Assembly (NCBI GenBank): GCA_905216025.1
Contig: CAJMSE010000008.1
Span: 65,550-129,549, forward strand
DNA length: 64,000 bases
Direction of reading: 5' to 3'
DNA from: an uncultured bacterium
GTDB taxonomy: Bacteria > Bacteroidota > Bacteroidia > Bacteroidales > Bacteroidaceae
Of this stretch, positions 17,497 to 25,571 are shown piece by piece. Each line of letters starts with the position of its first letter. The stretch's first letter is position 1. A model generated the notes under the pieces. The model searched no databases and had not been told where the DNA came from. It saw nothing but the letters and a program-made list of their open reading frames with translations. Made by a program: the position numbers and the translations under genes.

Positions 17497-18990
17497 ATGG
17501 AAAATATTATACATACAATGATAGGTGAAGCCACAACCTACGATAAGAAAGAGATGCTTGAACGCAATAAGCCTAAGAGTTGGCTGAAAAGCGTGTCTGC
17601 CTTTGCCAATGGCGAAGGAGGTGTACTTGTGTTTGGCATAACAGATGATGATGAAGTCGTAGGACTTGTAAACGCCGAGGAAGATGCAGAAAATATCAGT
17701 GAAGCCATTAAAACCAAACTAGACCCTATTCCTGCCATAGATTTGTTGTTTAAGGTGGTTGATGGAAAGAAACTAATAGTGCTGCGTGTCATGTCTGGGC
17801 AAGAAACACCATATTACTATATTGGAGACAAACAGCGTTTGGCTTTTGTGCGTATTGGAAATGAGTCTGTTGTAGCTGACCGTATTCAACTGAAGAATCT
17901 TGTAATGAAAGGTTCTGGACGCACATTTGACGGACTTCCATCTTCTTATAGATTTGAGGATATGGCATTCTCCAAACTAAGGTCTGTTCACTATAAACGA
18001 CTGCAGCGGTCATTTGAGGATAATGAGTTCACTTCTTGGGGCATCATTGATGAGAATGGCAAGCTTACAAATGCTGGTGCATTATTAGCAGATGAGTCAC
18101 CTATGAGACAATCACGCATATTCTGCACACGATGGAATGGTTTAGATATGACTAATGGCTTGGGTGAAGCAATGGATGATGTGGAATTAGAAGGTTGCGT
18201 AATCGGCCAGTTACAGGATGCTGTTTCTTTTGTCAGGAACAATTCCCAAAAGAAATGGTGGAAGGAGAATGACTATCGTGAAGAACTTCCTGACTACCCG
18301 GAACGTGCCGTAACAGAAGCGATAGCAAATGCCATCATCCATAGGGATTATATGCAGATGGGAAGTGAAATACACATAGATATGTATGACAACCGTTTGG
18401 AAATATACTCACCAGGAGGAATGTTGGACGGCAGGCTTATCCAGCAGTTAAACCCACTTACAGTACCATCCAAAAGAAGGAATCCTTTGTTGGCTGATTT
18501 CTTCAGTAGACTGGGACTTATGGAGAGACGGGGTAGCGGAATGAAGAAAATCATAAACACATATAGGCGTTATGAGCATCTTTCAGACTACCATACTCCT
18601 GAATTCACCTCCAACGCTTCCGAGTTTCACGTGACTCTATGGAACTTGAATTATGAAGGCAGTGATAATAATATTGCTTCTAACAACGCATTTCAAGGGG
18701 AGGAGTTCATAAAAGAACCCGTAGAGTTCACAAAAGAGTTCATAAAAGAACCCGTAGAGTTCACAAAAGAGTTCATAAAAGCAAGTCGCCAGATATATAA
18801 GCTAATATCTACAAATCCTAAAGTCAGCACTGTTCAAATGGCTGATTCCATGGGATTATCAGCACGTCAAGTCCTGAAATATCTGAAACGCCTTCAAGAA
18901 TTAGGCAAGATAGCTCGTGTAGGTGGACGCAAAATGGGAGAATGGAAGATTATCGATGAAGAATACGAGGGATTCTTTGATAGGATATAA
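17497..18990 (+). CDS. AlbA_2 (Schlafen-type) ATP-binding protein with winged helix (497 aa)
   Basis: The N-terminal 110 residues form an AlbA_2/Schlafen-type domain (KKEMLERNKPKSWLKSVSAF, ANGEGGVLVFGITDD). Residues 260-350 have a GHKL-like ATP-binding region (AVTEAIANAIIHRDY, then ERRGSGMKKII). The last 70 residues are a winged helix (VSTVQMADSMGLSARQVLKY). Between these lies a duplicated 11-residue segment EFIKEPVEFTK. Such proteins are usually called putative transcriptional regulators or RecG-like ATP-binding proteins, and some lie in defence islands. Its partner here may be the YobI-type NTPase before it or SIR2-HerA after it. Confidence 0.8.
   Translation: MENIIHTMIGEATTYDKKEMLERNKPKSWLKSVSAFANGEGGVLVFGITDDDEVVGLVNAEEDAENISEAIKTKLDPIPAIDLLFKVVDGKKLIVLRVMSGQETPYYYIGDKQRLAFVRIGNESVVADRIQLKNLVMKGSGRTFDGLPSSYRFEDMAFSKLRSVHYKRLQRSFEDNEFTSWGIIDENGKLTNAGALLADESPMRQSRIFCTRWNGLDMTNGLGEAMDDVELEGCVIGQLQDAVSFVRNNSQKKWWKENDYREELPDYPERAVTEAIANAIIHRDYMQMGSEIHIDMYDNRLEIYSPGGMLDGRLIQQLNPLTVPSKRRNPLLADFFSRLGLMERRGSGMKKIINTYRRYEHLSDYHTPEFTSNASEFHVTLWNLNYEGSDNNIASNNAFQGEEFIKEPVEFTKEFIKEPVEFTKEFIKASRQIYKLISTNPKVSTVQMADSMGLSARQVLKYLKRLQELGKIARVGGRKMGEWKIIDEEYEGFFDRI
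18703..18781 (+). repeat. 33-bp in-frame tandem repeat inside the AlbA_2 gene
   Basis: Two identical 33-bp units (18703-18735 and 18736-18768) plus a 13-base partial third copy encode EFIKEPVEFTK twice. The unit length is a multiple of three, so slippage would change linker length without breaking the frame. Confidence 0.9.
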
Positions 18991-19030
18991 AGACAAATTT
19001 GAATTAACAACCTCATATTGACAAGTGATT

Positions 19031-20305
19031 ATGACAGATAATAAACATAAATTTGGTGACTTGGTTATGACCCAAGGCACTTCTGATTATTTTCAATTGA
19101 GTTCTAATTTTGAAGAACAGCTTTCTTTACTTAAGGACAAGATCCGAGAGTTATTTAATTTGAAAAATGTCAATTTTCTTTTGGGGTCCGGCACAAGTAG
19201 TGGAGCAATTCCTACAATGTCGGAACTTTATACTTCGTTGTCCTTCACCGCCGAAGAGAAAGAAATGGAAACAGAGTTCAAAAGTATCGCTGCAAAATGT
19301 GAAAACAATTTAGAGAAATGTCTGACAGTAATGTATGCCGCAAGAACACATTATCAGGGGATAGAACTCACGGTCAAGGATCAACAAGAGAACATAGAAT
19401 CTTGGTTGAAACTTTATGAAGCCATGATAGATAAAGTTGAAAAGCATATTTTTAACAGTATCAATATTGGGTTCGATAAAGATAATCACAATAAGGTCTT
19501 AGGATACTATAAAACTTTTTATCAAAAGTTGGCTCTTAGGACTAAGGATAATTCCAGAATTCGAGTGTTTACGACAAATAACGATTTGTTCAGTGAAACA
19601 GCTCTTGACGCATTGAATATTCATTACATTAATGGTTTTAGCGGAGGACTTCACAAATACTTTAATCCTGCTATCTTCAACTATACATGGTCTAAACGAA
19701 TGGACACTAGTATTGACAAATATGAACCTGTTGAAAATATGGTATATCTTTATAAAATTCATGGTTCTGTTAATTGGCGTGAATCGCATAATCAAACTAA
19801 TAATTATTTCGAGATTGAGGAAGTTGTTCCTTCTGAAACAACCCCCAATGGCTCTGTTCTTATATATCCCACCCCAACAAAGCAGGACAAAAGCTTGGGC
19901 AGCCCATATGTTGACCTCTTTCGCGAGTTCCAAAACAAATTACTGGAACCACATTCTGTCCTATTTGTTATAGGATATAGTTTCAGTGACAGGCATGTAA
20001 ACGATATAATATATAGGGCCTTGGCTACTAATTCAACTATAAATGTGGTGATCTTTGGCTCCAAACCAAAAATCGAGGAAAAGAAAACTAAGCCAATCTT
20101 CTTTATTGACGATAAACGCATCTTTACAATTAGTGGGATAGAGTATAATGACGAAGACAAAAAGGATAAAAAGGGAACAATTAATTACTTTGATTATATA
20201 GTTAATAATCTCTTGCCAAATCTTGACACATTCCAAAAAGAAGAAGATGTACTTAACCGATTCGTTGAAAGCTTAAAGATTGAAACAAAAGATGAAAATA
20301 GGTAA
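19031..20305 (+). CDS. SIR2-domain protein, probable NAD-degrading defence effector (424 aa)
   Basis: SIR2-like fold: nucleotide-binding loop NFLLGSGTSSGAIPT (about residues 47-61), catalytic-site TTNNDLF (N183/N184/D185), KIHGSVNW with H244, and VIGYSFSDRHVND. In phage defence, SIR2 proteins paired with HerA hydrolyse NAD+ to stop infected cells. The gene overlaps the HerA-like gene by 14 bases, and this pairing supports that role. I chose ATG 19031 over an in-frame GTG two codons earlier. No signal peptide or membrane segment is present. Confidence 0.87.
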   Translation: MTDNKHKFGDLVMTQGTSDYFQLSSNFEEQLSLLKDKIRELFNLKNVNFLLGSGTSSGAIPTMSELYTSLSFTAEEKEMETEFKSIAAKCENNLEKCLTVMYAARTHYQGIELTVKDQQENIESWLKLYEAMIDKVEKHIFNSINIGFDKDNHNKVLGYYKTFYQKLALRTKDNSRIRVFTTNNDLFSETALDALNIHYINGFSGGLHKYFNPAIFNYTWSKRMDTSIDKYEPVENMVYLYKIHGSVNWRESHNQTNNYFEIEEVVPSETTPNGSVLIYPTPTKQDKSLGSPYVDLFREFQNKLLEPHSVLFVIGYSFSDRHVNDIIYRALATNSTINVVIFGSKPKIEEKKTKPIFFIDDKRIFTISGIEYNDEDKKDKKGTINYFDYIVNNLLPNLDTFQKEEDVLNRFVESLKIETKDENR

Positions 20306-22379
20306 AATAATATCAGTGGAATATGACAAGTTTAGAGTTCGTTTGTTTCACACTACAAGAAACTCTACTGTCAATATTGATGGAAAAGTATACTATTTTG
20401 GCAATATTGGTAGTTATTTGAAGACCATAAACTCTTCAGGAGAGTATATTTTGTGTGAGGTGGTATCAATAGTTGATTGGGTAGGCAAGGAAAATCAAAT
20501 ATATAGTACATATAATCTCGACAGTTCAAGAGAGATTATCATTAAGCCAATAGGAACATTAATGCACGAAAAGTTCTGTATGGGTGTGGGTATTTTCCCT
20601 TCTTTGTATAGTGACGTGGAAATCGTGACTTTTAATGATTTGGATTCAATATTGTCTTATAATGAAGGATATGACATTGATGGCGTACATTCAACAATTT
20701 TCATTGGGACAAGTAAAAGTTTGATTAATTACTCTATAGAACTTGATATCAACCGTTTCTTCAATATACATTCAGCCGTACTTGGGAATAGTGGTAGCGG
20801 CAAGTCTAATACAATAGCTCATATTTTGCATGAAGTATATCGCAAGCATGAAAATGAAGCTATAGGAGCCAAAACAATCATATTCGATGCAAATGGTGAA
20901 TATCCAATGGCTTTGGGAGTAGAGGCACATTTGAATAACGAGATAGAATCTATTTTCTATAAGCCTAATATATGTGAGGAGAAAGGTGTACATAAACGGT
21001 TCATATTACCTTATTATTTGATGAACCTTGATGAGTGGTTGTCATTTTTAATGGCATCGGAACGAACTCAAAAACCGTTTTGGGATAGAGTCCTTCAAGA
21101 GAGTTATAAGTTTTATAGCATTTTCAATACTGATAAAAGAAACGATACTCATCGATTTGCCAATTATATCAAATGGAAATTACAGCAAATGCTATTCAAT
21201 ATTGTAAGCAGAATAGATAGTGACACCTCCAAAATGACAGCGGCAAAAGGAGCTGTCGCAATGCTTAGGCAGACATGCGATCGAGGTCTTGGTGATGATG
21301 CTGATAATAATGTCTTGACAGATCTTTCTAACTTTCTCAATGCATGTAACGACCTGTGCGTGGTTAACTTTGGCAACAATAATGATTCCTTGTCTAATGC
21401 ACTTAATCTTTTTACAGCTATAGAAGACAAGCCGAAATACGTATGTATAACAAAACATCGTGACCATTGCGAAGCAAACCTTTCAGATACCCAAACAGAA
21501 GGTGCATTCCGACAAATCGATGAAAGTGATGCTTTGTCGGTAGACCAAAACAAGCTTATGCCTGGTAAATACTTTGATTACCACTATCTGCGAACTGCGG
21601 TTGATATGGTACTTTTGGAAGAAGAGGCTCATGGTAATCTGCACATTAGAGACTTCACATCTACGCTGATGAGTCGGTTGGATTTCTTTCTTTATAACCC
21701 AGAGTGTGCGTTTATGCGTATTGAAACTCCAGATTATCAAGATTGCAATGACTACTTAGAAAAAATGTTTGGCATCTCAGATTCTGAGGGAAAAAGCAAA
21801 CAACTTATCACTATAGATTCGAGTGAAGTGGGAACGGATGCTTTAGAATTGATGACAAGTGTCGTATCTCGAATGGTGTTCGATTATAGAAAACATAAGT
21901 TTGGGAAATTGCGACAGCAAAAACCAATACATCTGATTCTTGATGAAGCACATCGCTATATTCGAAAAGACACTAATTACATAATGCGTGAAAATATATT
22001 TGAAAAAATAGCACGGGAAGGTCGAAAATACTCACTTTATTTGATTATATCTTCACAAAGACCCTCAGAGTTATCCCAAACTGTTTTGTCGCAATGTGGA
22101 AATTACATTGTACACCGAATTCAAAATGAAGTAGATATGAAGTATATCTATTCCGTTCTTCCATATTTTAGCGAGGATTATATTACTAAAATTAAACAAG
22201 CAGTACCTGGGGAGGCATTGGTTTTTGGGAATTGTGTACCTATGCCCATTATGGTTAAAATTAAAGAGGCAGAGCCAGCACCGAATAGCAAGAACTGTGA
22301 CATTAAGATGGAATGGTTTTACAAAGAAGTTATGACTGATAAAGACAGTACAAAAAAAATAAAATGGCAGATGTTTTGA
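20292..22379 (+). CDS. HerA-like hexameric ATPase, partner of SIR2 (695 aa)
   Basis: FtsK/HerA-type DNA translocase. An N-terminal HAS-barrel-like region begins MKIGKIISVEYDKFRVRLF. Walker A is LGNSGSGKSNT (K171), Walker B LILDEAHRYI (D551), and a sensor/arginine-finger region ISSQRPSELS is followed by HRIQNEVDMKYI. HerA assembles with SIR2 proteins into large complexes in the two-gene defence system known as SIR2-HerA (Nezha). ATG 20292 lies inside the SIR2 gene, suggesting translational coupling; an in-frame TTG at 20280 is less likely. The 3' end overlaps vsr by 16 bases. Confidence 0.9.
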   Translation: MKIGKIISVEYDKFRVRLFHTTRNSTVNIDGKVYYFGNIGSYLKTINSSGEYILCEVVSIVDWVGKENQIYSTYNLDSSREIIIKPIGTLMHEKFCMGVGIFPSLYSDVEIVTFNDLDSILSYNEGYDIDGVHSTIFIGTSKSLINYSIELDINRFFNIHSAVLGNSGSGKSNTIAHILHEVYRKHENEAIGAKTIIFDANGEYPMALGVEAHLNNEIESIFYKPNICEEKGVHKRFILPYYLMNLDEWLSFLMASERTQKPFWDRVLQESYKFYSIFNTDKRNDTHRFANYIKWKLQQMLFNIVSRIDSDTSKMTAAKGAVAMLRQTCDRGLGDDADNNVLTDLSNFLNACNDLCVVNFGNNNDSLSNALNLFTAIEDKPKYVCITKHRDHCEANLSDTQTEGAFRQIDESDALSVDQNKLMPGKYFDYHYLRTAVDMVLLEEEAHGNLHIRDFTSTLMSRLDFFLYNPECAFMRIETPDYQDCNDYLEKMFGISDSEGKSKQLITIDSSEVGTDALELMTSVVSRMVFDYRKHKFGKLRQQKPIHLILDEAHRYIRKDTNYIMRENIFEKIAREGRKYSLYLIISSQRPSELSQTVLSQCGNYIVHRIQNEVDMKYIYSVLPYFSEDYITKIKQAVPGEALVFGNCVPMPIMVKIKEAEPAPNSKNCDIKMEWFYKEVMTDKDSTKKIKWQMF

Positions 22380-22876
22380 CCAAAGAGCAGCGTCATCGCT
22401 GTATGTCCGCGATAAAGAGCAAGAACACAAAGCCAGAATTGCTGGTGAGAAAGTTCTTGTTCAGCCGTGGGTTTCGGTATAGGCTGAATCACCCACGGCT
22501 TCCGGGACATCCAGATTTGGTTTTACGTAAATACAGAACTGTTATTTTCGTAAATGGCTGCTTTTGGCACGGTCACGAAGAATGTAAATACTACGCTCTA
22601 CCAAAGACAAATGTTGAGTTTTGGAAGAATAAAATTGAGCGTAATCGGCGTAGAGATATAGAGGAACGGCAACAGATAACTTCGATGGGGTGGCATTGTA
22701 TTACTGTTTGGGAATGTCAGTTGAAACCAAAAGTCCGCCAACAGACTTTAGAGGCTTTGGAATATACTCTTAGCCATATTTACCTTGAAGACAGAAAAAT
22801 AAAATATTACGAGACTACAGAGGTTGAATATAATATGGTAGCAGAACCCGTTGAAAGTTATGGCAAATCAAAATGA
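22364..22876 (+). CDS. vsr: Very short patch repair (Vsr) mismatch endonuclease (170 aa)
   Basis: Nicks DNA at T:G mismatches formed when 5-methylcytosine deaminates, so it protects genomes that carry a C5-methyltransferase. Family features are all visible: RHRCMSAIKSKNTKPELLVR, GFRYRLN, LPGHPDLVL with the catalytic Asp, FVNGCFWHGHEEC with the zinc/active-site residues, and FWKNKIERNRRRD. It normally lies next to its methyltransferase, but here it is the last gene of the operon, about 12.5 kb after it, overlapping HerA by 16 bases. Confidence 0.95.
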   Translation: MADVLTKEQRHRCMSAIKSKNTKPELLVRKFLFSRGFRYRLNHPRLPGHPDLVLRKYRTVIFVNGCFWHGHEECKYYALPKTNVEFWKNKIERNRRRDIEERQQITSMGWHCITVWECQLKPKVRQQTLEALEYTLSHIYLEDRKIKYYETTEVEYNMVAEPVESYGKSK

Positions 22877-23108
22877 ATAATCTAAAGGTCAGTGTATTTC
22901 ATATTTGTGGACACTTCAATACTGTGGGAACTTTGCGGTATCAAACAACAGGTAGAATCTCGTATTTTAGTTGATTATCAGTATTATAGAGTATTGAGAT
23001 GGGGTCAAGCGTGAAGAACCCGCACACGGCAGATTCTTCACTCTTCACAATTGATTCTTAACTATTTCACAGTTAATCCTTCACTCTTCATTCATCACTC
23101 TTCACTCA
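22877..23108. other. Element-chromosome junction region, no gene
   Basis: No coding region is seen in these 232 bases. From about 23036 the sequence is made of CTTCACTC/TTCATCACTC-like repeats that also occur (inverted) near 27800, so that part is probably native chromosome. The right boundary of the element should lie to the left of it. No tRNA or obvious att repeat is visible. Confidence 0.5.
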
Positions 23109-23909
23109 TCAAGGCTGCTTGCCGATGTAGGCGAGGATACCGCCGTCCACATAAAGGATGTGGCCGTTCACGGCGTCGGAAGCCTTCGATGCGAGGAACA
23201 CGGCGGGTCCGCCCAGCTCCTCGGGGTCGAGCCAGCGGCCGGCCGGAGTCTTCGCGCAGATGAACGAGTCGAACGGATGGCGGCTGCCGTCGGGCTGCTT
23301 CTCACGGAGAGGAGCGGTCTGCGGAGTGGCGATATAGCCCGGGCCGATGCCGTTGCACTGGATGTTGTACTCTCCGTACTCGGAGCAGATGTTGCGTGTG
23401 AGCATCTTCAGACCGCCCTTGGCTGCTGCGTATGCCGACACTGTCTCGCGGCCCAGCTCGCTCATCATCGAGCAGATGTTGATGATCTTACCCTCGCGGC
23501 GCTCCATCATCTCGGGCAGCACGGCCGAAGAAACGATGAACGGACCTACGAGGTCGATGTCAATGACCTGCTGGAACTCGGCGCGCTTCATCTCGTGCAT
23601 GGGTATGCGCTTGATGATACCTGCGTTGTTGACGAGGATGTCAATCTGTCCCACCTCTGCGTGAATCTTCTCCACGAGTGCCTTCACGTCGTCTTCCTTG
23701 GTCACGTCGCACACGTATCCGTGCACGTTCTCGATGCCGGCCTCCTTGTAGTTGGCCAGACCGCGCTCAAGGGCAGCCTCGTTGATGTCGTTGAAGATTA
23801 TGTTCTTGATGCCTGCGGCAACGAAAGCCTTGGCAATATTAAATCCTATACCGTAAGAAGCGCCGGTAATCCATGCGTTTTTCCCCTCTAATGAAAATGG
23901 ATTGTTCAT
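23109..23909 (-). CDS. kduD: KduD-type 2-deoxy-D-gluconate/gluconate dehydrogenase, SDR (266 aa)
   Basis: Short-chain dehydrogenase: NAD-binding TGASYGIG (residues 15-22), NNAG, and catalytic Ser followed by YAAAK. In pectin and uronic-acid catabolism KduD reduces 2,5-diketo-3-deoxygluconate to 2-keto-3-deoxygluconate with NADH in the cytoplasm. The gene directly follows kduI (44 bases apart, same strand), which supports this assignment over gluconate 5-dehydrogenase, the name often given to Bacteroides homologues. Confidence 0.87.
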   Translation of the reverse strand: MNNPFSLEGKNAWITGASYGIGFNIAKAFVAAGIKNIIFNDINEAALERGLANYKEAGIENVHGYVCDVTKEDDVKALVEKIHAEVGQIDILVNNAGIIKRIPMHEMKRAEFQQVIDIDLVGPFIVSSAVLPEMMERREGKIINICSMMSELGRETVSAYAAAKGGLKMLTRNICSEYGEYNIQCNGIGPGYIATPQTAPLREKQPDGSRHPFDSFICAKTPAGRWLDPEELGGPAVFLASKASDAVNGHILYVDGGILAYIGKQP

Positions 23910-23953
23910 TTAATTATGATTTTAGTATTGTTAGTTATAAAATTGTTTCCCCT

Positions 23954-24796
23954 TTATTTCAAGTCAGTGATGAGTGAAAAGTCCTGGTCGCCGTAGTCGA
24001 GGTTCTCGCCTCCCATACCCCAGATGAAGGTATAGTTGTGTGTGGCGGCGGCGGAGTGGATGCTCCATTCGGGCGAGAGCACGGCCTGGTCGCCCTTCAT
24101 CCAGAGGTGGCGGGTCTCCTCCACCTCACCCATGAAGTGGCATACGGCCTGGTCTTCGGGCACCTCGAAGTAGAAGTAAGCCTCCATGCGGCGGCTGTGC
24201 ACGTGTGCGGGCATCGTATTCCATACGCTGCCGGGAGCCAGCTCCGTCATACCCATCTGCAACTGGCATGTGGGGAGCACCTGGTTGACCAGCATCTTGT
24301 TGATGTCGCGCTCGTTGCTCGTCTCCAGCGCACCCATGTGGGCCACCACGGCGTCGGCCTTTGTCACCTTGCGGCAGGGATATGCCGTGTGGGCGGTGAC
24401 GCTGTTGAAGTAGAACTTGGCGGGCTTTGCGCCGTCCTTCGACGAGAAATAGACGTCGCGGTCGCCGCGGCCGATATACAGGGCCTCCTTGAATCCGAGC
24501 TCAAACACCTCGTCGCCGACCTTCACCGTGCCTTCGCCGCCAACGTTGAAGATACCTATCTCGCGGCGTGTGGTGAAGTATTCGGCCTTCAGCGGGTCGA
24601 TGGCCTCGAGCTTCAGCTCCTCGGCCACGGGCATTGCGCCGCCAACCACCATGCGGTCGTACATCGAATATACCATGTTCACCTCGTCGGCAGCGAATAC
24701 TCTCTCTATAAGGAAGTCGCGGCGGATGCGCGCCGTATCATAACTCTTGGCATCCTCGGGGTGGGATGCGTAGCGGATTTCATAATTTGTCTTCAT
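23954..24796 (-). CDS. kduI: 5-keto-4-deoxyuronate isomerase KduI (280 aa)
   Basis: Cupin-fold isomerase that converts 5-keto-4-deoxyuronate, released by pectate and other uronate lyases, to 2,5-diketo-3-deoxygluconate, the substrate of the next enzyme. Length and sequence fit the family throughout: MKTNYEIRYASHPEDAKSYD at the N-terminus, and the zinc-binding region HVHSRRMEAYFYFEV with SPEWSIHSAAATHNY in the C-terminal half. It is first in a two-gene operon with kduD. A TATCTTTG promoter box precedes it. Confidence 0.95.
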   Translation of the reverse strand: MKTNYEIRYASHPEDAKSYDTARIRRDFLIERVFAADEVNMVYSMYDRMVVGGAMPVAEELKLEAIDPLKAEYFTTRREIGIFNVGGEGTVKVGDEVFELGFKEALYIGRGDRDVYFSSKDGAKPAKFYFNSVTAHTAYPCRKVTKADAVVAHMGALETSNERDINKMLVNQVLPTCQLQMGMTELAPGSVWNTMPAHVHSRRMEAYFYFEVPEDQAVCHFMGEVEETRHLWMKGDQAVLSPEWSIHSAAATHNYTFIWGMGGENLDYGDQDFSLITDLK

Positions 24797-24832
24797 AAAC
24801 TTTGTTTTAATGAGTTTTTATATAGTCTTTTG

Positions 24833-24840
24833 CAAAGATA
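24833..24840 (-). promoter_or_regulatory. Promoter -7 box of kduI-kduD
   Basis: Read on the minus strand, TATCTTTG lies 37 bases before the kduI start, matching TANNTTTG. No good TTTG box is seen 19-21 bases upstream, so the promoter may need an activator, for example a uronate-responsive regulator. Confidence 0.55.
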
Positions 24841-25216
24841 CTATTTTTTATTGAATAAGAGCCGGTTGCACGTCCATCTTTTTAAAGTATATAACAATTT
24901 ATAGCAGTTCGGCAGGGCCTGCGCCGGGCCGCCGCCGTCATTTGCGCCCGTAGACGAGGCGGGCCAGGCCGTAGATATAGCGGCGGAAGCCGGGGCGGTA
25001 GGCCCCCGCCACAGCCCCGTACGGCCGAGGATACGGTCTGAGAACCACCTCTCCCGCAGCAAACTACAACAAGTCAGCCTGGCATTTGATATAGAACAGG
25101 TGTGGCGTAAGCCCCAAATCAGCGAATGCAAATATACACAATAAAAACAAATCCAAACCAAAAACCGAGTATCCGCAAATCAAATCCGAACCAACGGCTG
25201 CGCAAGGAGCACCCCG
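24841..25216. other. Intergenic stretch, possible decayed coding fragment
   Basis: No confident gene. On the minus strand 24938-25063 is a 41-codon open stretch with protein-like, arginine- and tyrosine-rich content ending AYRPGFRRYIYGLARLVYGRK (split here: AYRPGFRRYIYG, then LARLVYGRK) before a TGA, with a stop codon immediately upstream. It may be the tail of a lost gene. Confidence 0.3.
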
Positions 25217-25403
25217 TGACGGTGCCGGGAGGCCGTTCTGACGGTGCAACGGAGCGCCCGTGACGGTGCATCGGGTTGCCCGCCGATGTATCGTGAGAGG
25301 CATCAAACGCGTTTGTGAGAGCTGTCAAAAGTGTTTTTGAGAGCTACCAAAAGTGTTTTTGAGAGCTGTCAAAAGATGCCGTGAGCTACTGCCGGGAAAC
25401 GCA
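25217..25403. repeat. Eight-unit 22-bp periodic array with an 11-bp half-unit
   Basis: Units start with TGA at 25217, 25239, 25261, then after an 11-base insert (25283-25293) at 25294, 25316, 25338, 25360 and 25382. The first three share TGACGGTGC; the next four share TGAGAG and mostly CAAAAGTGTTTT. Units are contiguous, with no spacers. A 22-bp period is not a multiple of three, so this is not a coding repeat. Confidence 0.85.
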
Positions 25404-25467
25404 TCTGCCGCCGGCGGAGCCTGAACCGCCGTAAATTAATGCCGCCTTTTATGCTCAGACCGGAATT

Positions 25468-25486
25468 ATCTTTGTACTTTTGCATG
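25468..25486 (+). promoter_or_regulatory. Promoter of the PIF1-type helicase gene
   Basis: Two overlapping matches to TANNTTTG occur: TATCTTTG at 25468-25475 and TACTTTTG directly after it. A T-rich TTTTATG about 18 bases upstream may serve as the -33 box. Transcription would begin just before the 21/22-bp repeats. Confidence 0.6.
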
Positions 25487-25571
25487 GCAAACAACACATG
25501 TTGCACAGCAAAGCAACACACGTCGCACAGCAAAGCAACACACATCATAAAGCAAACAACACACATAATGG
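25487..25571 (+). repeat. Four-unit 21/22-bp repeat in the helicase leader
   Basis: Units beginning GCAAA at 25487, 25508, 25530 and 25552 share the core GCAA(A/G)CAACACA; spacing is 21, 22 and 22 bases. The last unit runs into the ATG at 25568. They would be transcribed as an unstructured, CA-rich 5' leader. Confidence 0.8.

Larger units (their letters stand above)
1..23000 (+). mobile_element. Integrative mobilizable element with defence cargo, left end outside window
   Basis: All genes from the left edge to 22876 lie on the plus strand: two tyrosine recombinases, an excisionase-like HTH protein, a DUF3987 ATPase, a DUF6371 gene and a MobV relaxase, followed by a defence operon. There are no conjugation (tra) genes, so the element would need a helper for transfer. 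The right end is not defined by a visible att repeat; I place it between 22877 and about 23035, because the short GAAGAGTGA-type repeats seen elsewhere in this chromosome begin there and the GC-rich core gene kduD follows. The end coordinate is approximate. The left end is off-window. Confidence 0.8.

Noticed and set aside
24938..25063. Small gene ending in LARLVYGRK
   Set aside because: Protein-like, but it has no start codon after the upstream stop and no known match; at most a fragment.
25217..25403. CRISPR array or coding repeat
   Set aside because: No spacers; the 22-bp period is not a multiple of three and stops occur in every frame.
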